Source: DASRAA01 sp036512955
Lineage (GTDB): Bacteria > Acidobacteriota > Terriglobia > Terriglobales > Acidobacteriaceae
Length of the DNA: 16,301 bases
Direction: 5' to 3'
Assembly (NCBI GenBank): GCA_036512955.1
Contig: DATBZX010000422.1
Location: 1 to 16,301 of the forward strand
This document shows positions 13,952 to 16,301 of this stretch, piece by piece; position 1 is the stretch's first letter; every line of letters starts with the position of its first letter. A model generated the notes under the pieces. That model did not search any database and was not told the origin of the DNA. It saw only the letters and a program-made list of their open reading frames with translations. Made by a program: the position numbers and the translations under genes.

Positions 13952-15940
13952 TCACGTGAACATGAATTCCTTACTGCGTAGCTCGCGAACTTGATCGCGC
14001 AATTTCGCGGCCTGCTCGAACTCGAAGCGCTTGGCGGCTTCGCGCATGTCGCTCTCCAGTTTCCCGATGAACGCATCCAACTCGGCCTGCGTTCGGAATT
14101 CCGGCAGTCCCTCCGCCTCGTTCGTCAGGTCAACGTAATCGGCGGCGGTGACGGCCACGAGGGTCATGTCGAGCGGCCGCACGATCGATTCTGGCGTGAT
14201 GCCATGCTCCTCGTTGTAGGCGTGCTGGATGGCGCGACGACGGTAGGTTTCGTCGATGGCCTGGCGCATCGAATCGGTCATCCTGTCGGCATACAAAATC
14301 GCACGTCCGCTCAGGTTGCGGGCGCATCGGCCCATGGTCTGGATGAGCGATCCCGCCGAGCGCAGGAAGCCTTCCTTATCGGCGTCGAGAATCGCAACCA
14401 GCGAAACTTCAGGTAAGTCCAGCCCTTCGCGCAACAGGTTGATGCCGATCAGCGCGTCGAACTCTCCCTTGCGCAAGTCGCGCAGGATCTTGATGCGCTC
14501 CAACGTCTCGATCTCCGAGTGCATGTATCGGCAGCGCACGCCGACTTCGCTGTAGTACTCCGCCAGGTCCTCCGACATGCGCTTGGTGAGCGTGGTGATG
14601 AGCACGCGCTCGTTGCGCTTGGCGCGCTCGCGAATTTCATGCAGCAGATCGTCGATCTGCCCTTTCACCGGACGGACTTCAACTTCGGGATCGATGAGCC
14701 CCGTCGGGCGAATGATTTGTTCGACTACCACGCCTGCCGAACGGGTCAGTTCGTAAGGACCGGGCGTCGCCGATACATAGATGACCTGGTTGACGCGATG
14801 TTCGAACTCCTCGAAGGTCAGAGGACGGTTGTCGAGCGCGCTGGGCAGGCGGAAACCGTATTCGATGAGGTTCTGCTTGCGTGAGCGATCGCCGTGCCAC
14901 ATGCCGCGCACCTGCGGTACGGTCTGGTGCGATTCATCGATGAACATCAGGTAATCGCGGGGCACGTAATCCAGCAACGTCGGCGGAGGCTCTCCGGGCA
15001 GGCGACCGGTAAAGTGCCGCGAGTAGTTTTCGATGCCGTGGCAGTAACCCATCTCCTTGATCATCTCGAGATCGAACCGCGTGCGCTGATGGATGCGCTG
15101 CGACTCCACCATCCGTCCCTGCTTCTCCAATTCCGCTTCCCACCATTTCAGCTCTTCCAGGATGGTGTCCACCGCGGCGGTCTTGCGCTCCGGCTGCATC
15201 ACGTAATGGCTCTTGGGATAAATCGGTAGCCGTGCATATTTCTGTTTCACCGTGCCGAACAGCGGATCGATCTGCGACAGCGACTCCACCTCATCGCCAA
15301 ACAATTCGATGCGGTAGGCGTTGTCGTCATACGTGGGGAAAATCTCGATCACGTCGCCGCGCATGCGGAAGGTGCCACGGACAAAATCTCCCTCGGTGCG
15401 CTCGTACAGAATTTCGACGAGCTTGCGCACGATGTCCTGGCGCTTGATCTTCTGCCCCTTTTCGAGAAACAGCAGCATGCCGTAGTAGGCTTCGGGCGAT
15501 CCCAAACCATAAATGCAACTGACCGAGGAGACGATGATGCAGTCGCGCCGCTCGAACAGAGAGCGCGTCGCGGCCAGCCGCAGCTTGTCGAGCTCGTCGT
15601 TGACGGTCGATTCCTTATCGATGTAAACGTTGCTCGCCGGAATGTAGGCTTCGGGCTGGTAATAGTCGTAGTAGGAGACGAAATACTCCACCGCATTCTG
15701 CGGGAAGAACGACTTGAACTCGTGGTAGAGCTGCGCCGCCAGCGTCTTGTTGTGGGCCAGCACCAGCGCGGGACGGTTCATCTGCTCGATGATCTTGGCA
15801 ATGGTGAAGGTCTTGCCCGAGCCGGTGACCCCGAGCAGCACCTGGTGCTTGTCGCCGTCATAGATGCCGCGGGTGAGCGACTCGATGGCCCGAGGTTGAT
15901 CTCCGGCAGGCTGATACGAACTGGCTAGCTTAAAATCCAT
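13952..15940 (-). CDS. uvrB: Excinuclease ABC subunit B
   Basis: This 662-residue protein is the damage-verifying helicase-like subunit of nucleotide excision repair. It receives DNA from UvrA and recruits UvrC. The Walker A motif is GVTGSGKT (37-44) and the DNA-strand-separating beta-hairpin region is YDYYQPEAYIP (91-101). The helicase DEAH-like box is FIDESHQTVPQ, and the motif V/VI region holds GINLLREGLDLPEV and QTMGRCARN. A C-terminal UVR domain (about 620-657, FEFEQAAKLRDQVRELRSKE) binds UvrC. Length equals that of typical UvrB proteins (about 660-680), and all parts look intact. The ATG at 15940 matches the family start MDFKLASSYQPAGDQP; GAGG lies 11 bases upstream. It is encoded alone, with no uvrA or uvrC nearby, and convergent with the propeller gene. 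Confidence 0.98.
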   Translation of the reverse strand: MDFKLASSYQPAGDQPRAIESLTRGIYDGDKHQVLLGVTGSGKTFTIAKIIEQMNRPALVLAHNKTLAAQLYHEFKSFFPQNAVEYFVSYYDYYQPEAYIPASNVYIDKESTVNDELDKLRLAATRSLFERRDCIIVSSVSCIYGLGSPEAYYGMLLFLEKGQKIKRQDIVRKLVEILYERTEGDFVRGTFRMRGDVIEIFPTYDDNAYRIELFGDEVESLSQIDPLFGTVKQKYARLPIYPKSHYVMQPERKTAAVDTILEELKWWEAELEKQGRMVESQRIHQRTRFDLEMIKEMGYCHGIENYSRHFTGRLPGEPPPTLLDYVPRDYLMFIDESHQTVPQVRGMWHGDRSRKQNLIEYGFRLPSALDNRPLTFEEFEHRVNQVIYVSATPGPYELTRSAGVVVEQIIRPTGLIDPEVEVRPVKGQIDDLLHEIRERAKRNERVLITTLTKRMSEDLAEYYSEVGVRCRYMHSEIETLERIKILRDLRKGEFDALIGINLLREGLDLPEVSLVAILDADKEGFLRSAGSLIQTMGRCARNLSGRAILYADRMTDSMRQAIDETYRRRAIQHAYNEEHGITPESIVRPLDMTLVAVTAADYVDLTNEAEGLPEFRTQAELDAFIGKLESDMREAAKRFEFEQAAKLRDQVRELRSKEFMFT

Positions 15941-16034
15941 GGGCTGATTGCCTCGCCATTTTGCCTCGAAGTGTTGCGACTCCGTTCAGGGCAGGCCCTC
16001 ACAGAAAGCAATTTCGGCGAGTGGGCATCTCATC

Positions 16035-16040
16035 ATTATA
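16035..16040 (-). promoter_or_regulatory. Possible uvrB promoter, -10 element
   Basis: A perfect TATAAT on the minus strand (complement of 16035-16040) lies 95 bases before the uvrB ATG. The hexamer 17 bases further upstream (AGAACC) is a poor -35 match. No SOS-type dyad was found beside it. Confidence 0.4.
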
Positions 16041-16139
16041 AGGCGAAAGCAGGGATCGGTTCTTGAGGGGGGGAGCTTCATCAGCCCGTGGTCAAGACGA
16101 AGCATGAACCAGCCGCCCAGCCGCGGCACGGGCTACAAC

Positions 16140-16169
16140 GCAGACTCCGGAGGGGCCGGCCGAGTCTGC
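16140..16169. other. Hairpin between uvrB and the edge gene
   Basis: GCAGACTC (16140-16147) pairs with GAGTCTGC (16162-16169) around a GC-rich 14-base loop. There is no T-run on either strand. It may end the transcript of the partial gene to its right, or be chance. Confidence 0.3.
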
Positions 16170-16231
16170 ACCCACGCCGGCTCTCACCGCGCCTTATCTG
16201 GAAACGCCCCAGCGCTCCGCTTGACGAGACC

Positions 16232-16301
16232 CTAGATCCCCGTCAGTCCCAACGCTGCCAGTGTGCCGACATCCGTCTTGGCCAACTGCTGAATCGTGGC
16301 G
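16232..16301 (-). CDS. Possible 3' end of a gene of unknown function (partial)
   Basis: Reading leftwards from the window edge, one frame gives 22 codons ending ATIQQLAKTDVGTLAALGLTGI and a TAG at 16234-16232. Composition is protein-like and an upstream gene on the uvrB strand would fit the layout, but such a short open stretch can occur by chance. No family can be named. Confidence 0.35.
   Translation of the reverse strand, partial: ATIQQLAKTDVGTLAALGLTGI

Noticed and set aside
15941..16100. SOS (LexA) box before uvrB
   Set aside because: Neither a CTGT-N8-ACAG nor a GAAC-N4-GTTC dyad is present; only a lone GAAC near 16060 on the minus strand.
15948..16235. 95-codon plus-strand open frame antisense to the uvrB upstream region
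   Set aside because: No recognisable domain or ribosome site, and it covers the probable uvrB promoter.

Overview
The window is GC-rich and densely coded on both strands, with short gaps between genes. I infer an Acidobacteriota (Terriglobia/Koribacter-like) chromosome. The grounds are the gene mix, the palindromic intergenic repeat with a 'GATCCCTCGC..GATGACA' core that I recall from such genomes, and the YVTN-type surface lipoprotein. No 16S gene or other decisive marker is present, so this stays an inference.

Left part (1-5150): a 13-codon 5' stub of a minus-strand gene faces, across a 410-bp divergent intergenic region, an ABC-2 export cassette. The cassette comprises an ATPase (451-1401), a permease (1403-2218), a 53-aa two-helix membrane peptide (2469-2630), a DesK-type sensor kinase (2662-3774) and a NarL/DesR-type response regulator (3779-4405). 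The layout resembles two-component/ABC exporter modules such as Bacillus LnrJK-LMN. Two perfect TGAC-N4-GTCA sites lie upstream of the ATPase gene and are candidate operators for the regulator. Next comes a decayed TMEM175-type potassium channel gene (in-frame TAA plus a frameshift), closed by a strong bidirectional terminator.

Middle part (5150-10730): a membrane-anchored di-haem cytochrome c peroxidase (minus strand) is divergent from a zinc alcohol dehydrogenase. The dehydrogenase is followed by a 584-bp intergenic region carrying three roughly 70-bp direct repeats with palindromic cores. Beyond these, on the minus strand, lies a homodimeric pyruvate dehydrogenase E1 gene (aceE) without E2/E3 neighbours in the window.

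Right part (10730-16301): a 462-bp gene-free stretch with three hairpins in a row leads to a tiny metallothionein gene (49 aa, 8 Cys). It is followed by a 90-aa two-helix membrane protein with a near-consensus promoter. Divergent from that is an A-type Fe-S carrier (IscA/ErpA/SufA family) with its own extended -10 promoter and terminator. Then come a YVTN beta-propeller lipoprotein-like protein, a shared terminator, uvrB on the minus strand, and possibly the last 22 codons of another minus-strand gene at the edge.

Most genes are housekeeping or stress-related: metabolism (aceE, adh), Fe-S assembly, peroxide and metal defence, DNA repair. The parts most worth a second look are the ABC/two-component cassette with its small membrane peptide and candidate operators, the metallothionein with its structured 3' region, and the repeat array whose flanks are conserved while the stem core is exchanged.
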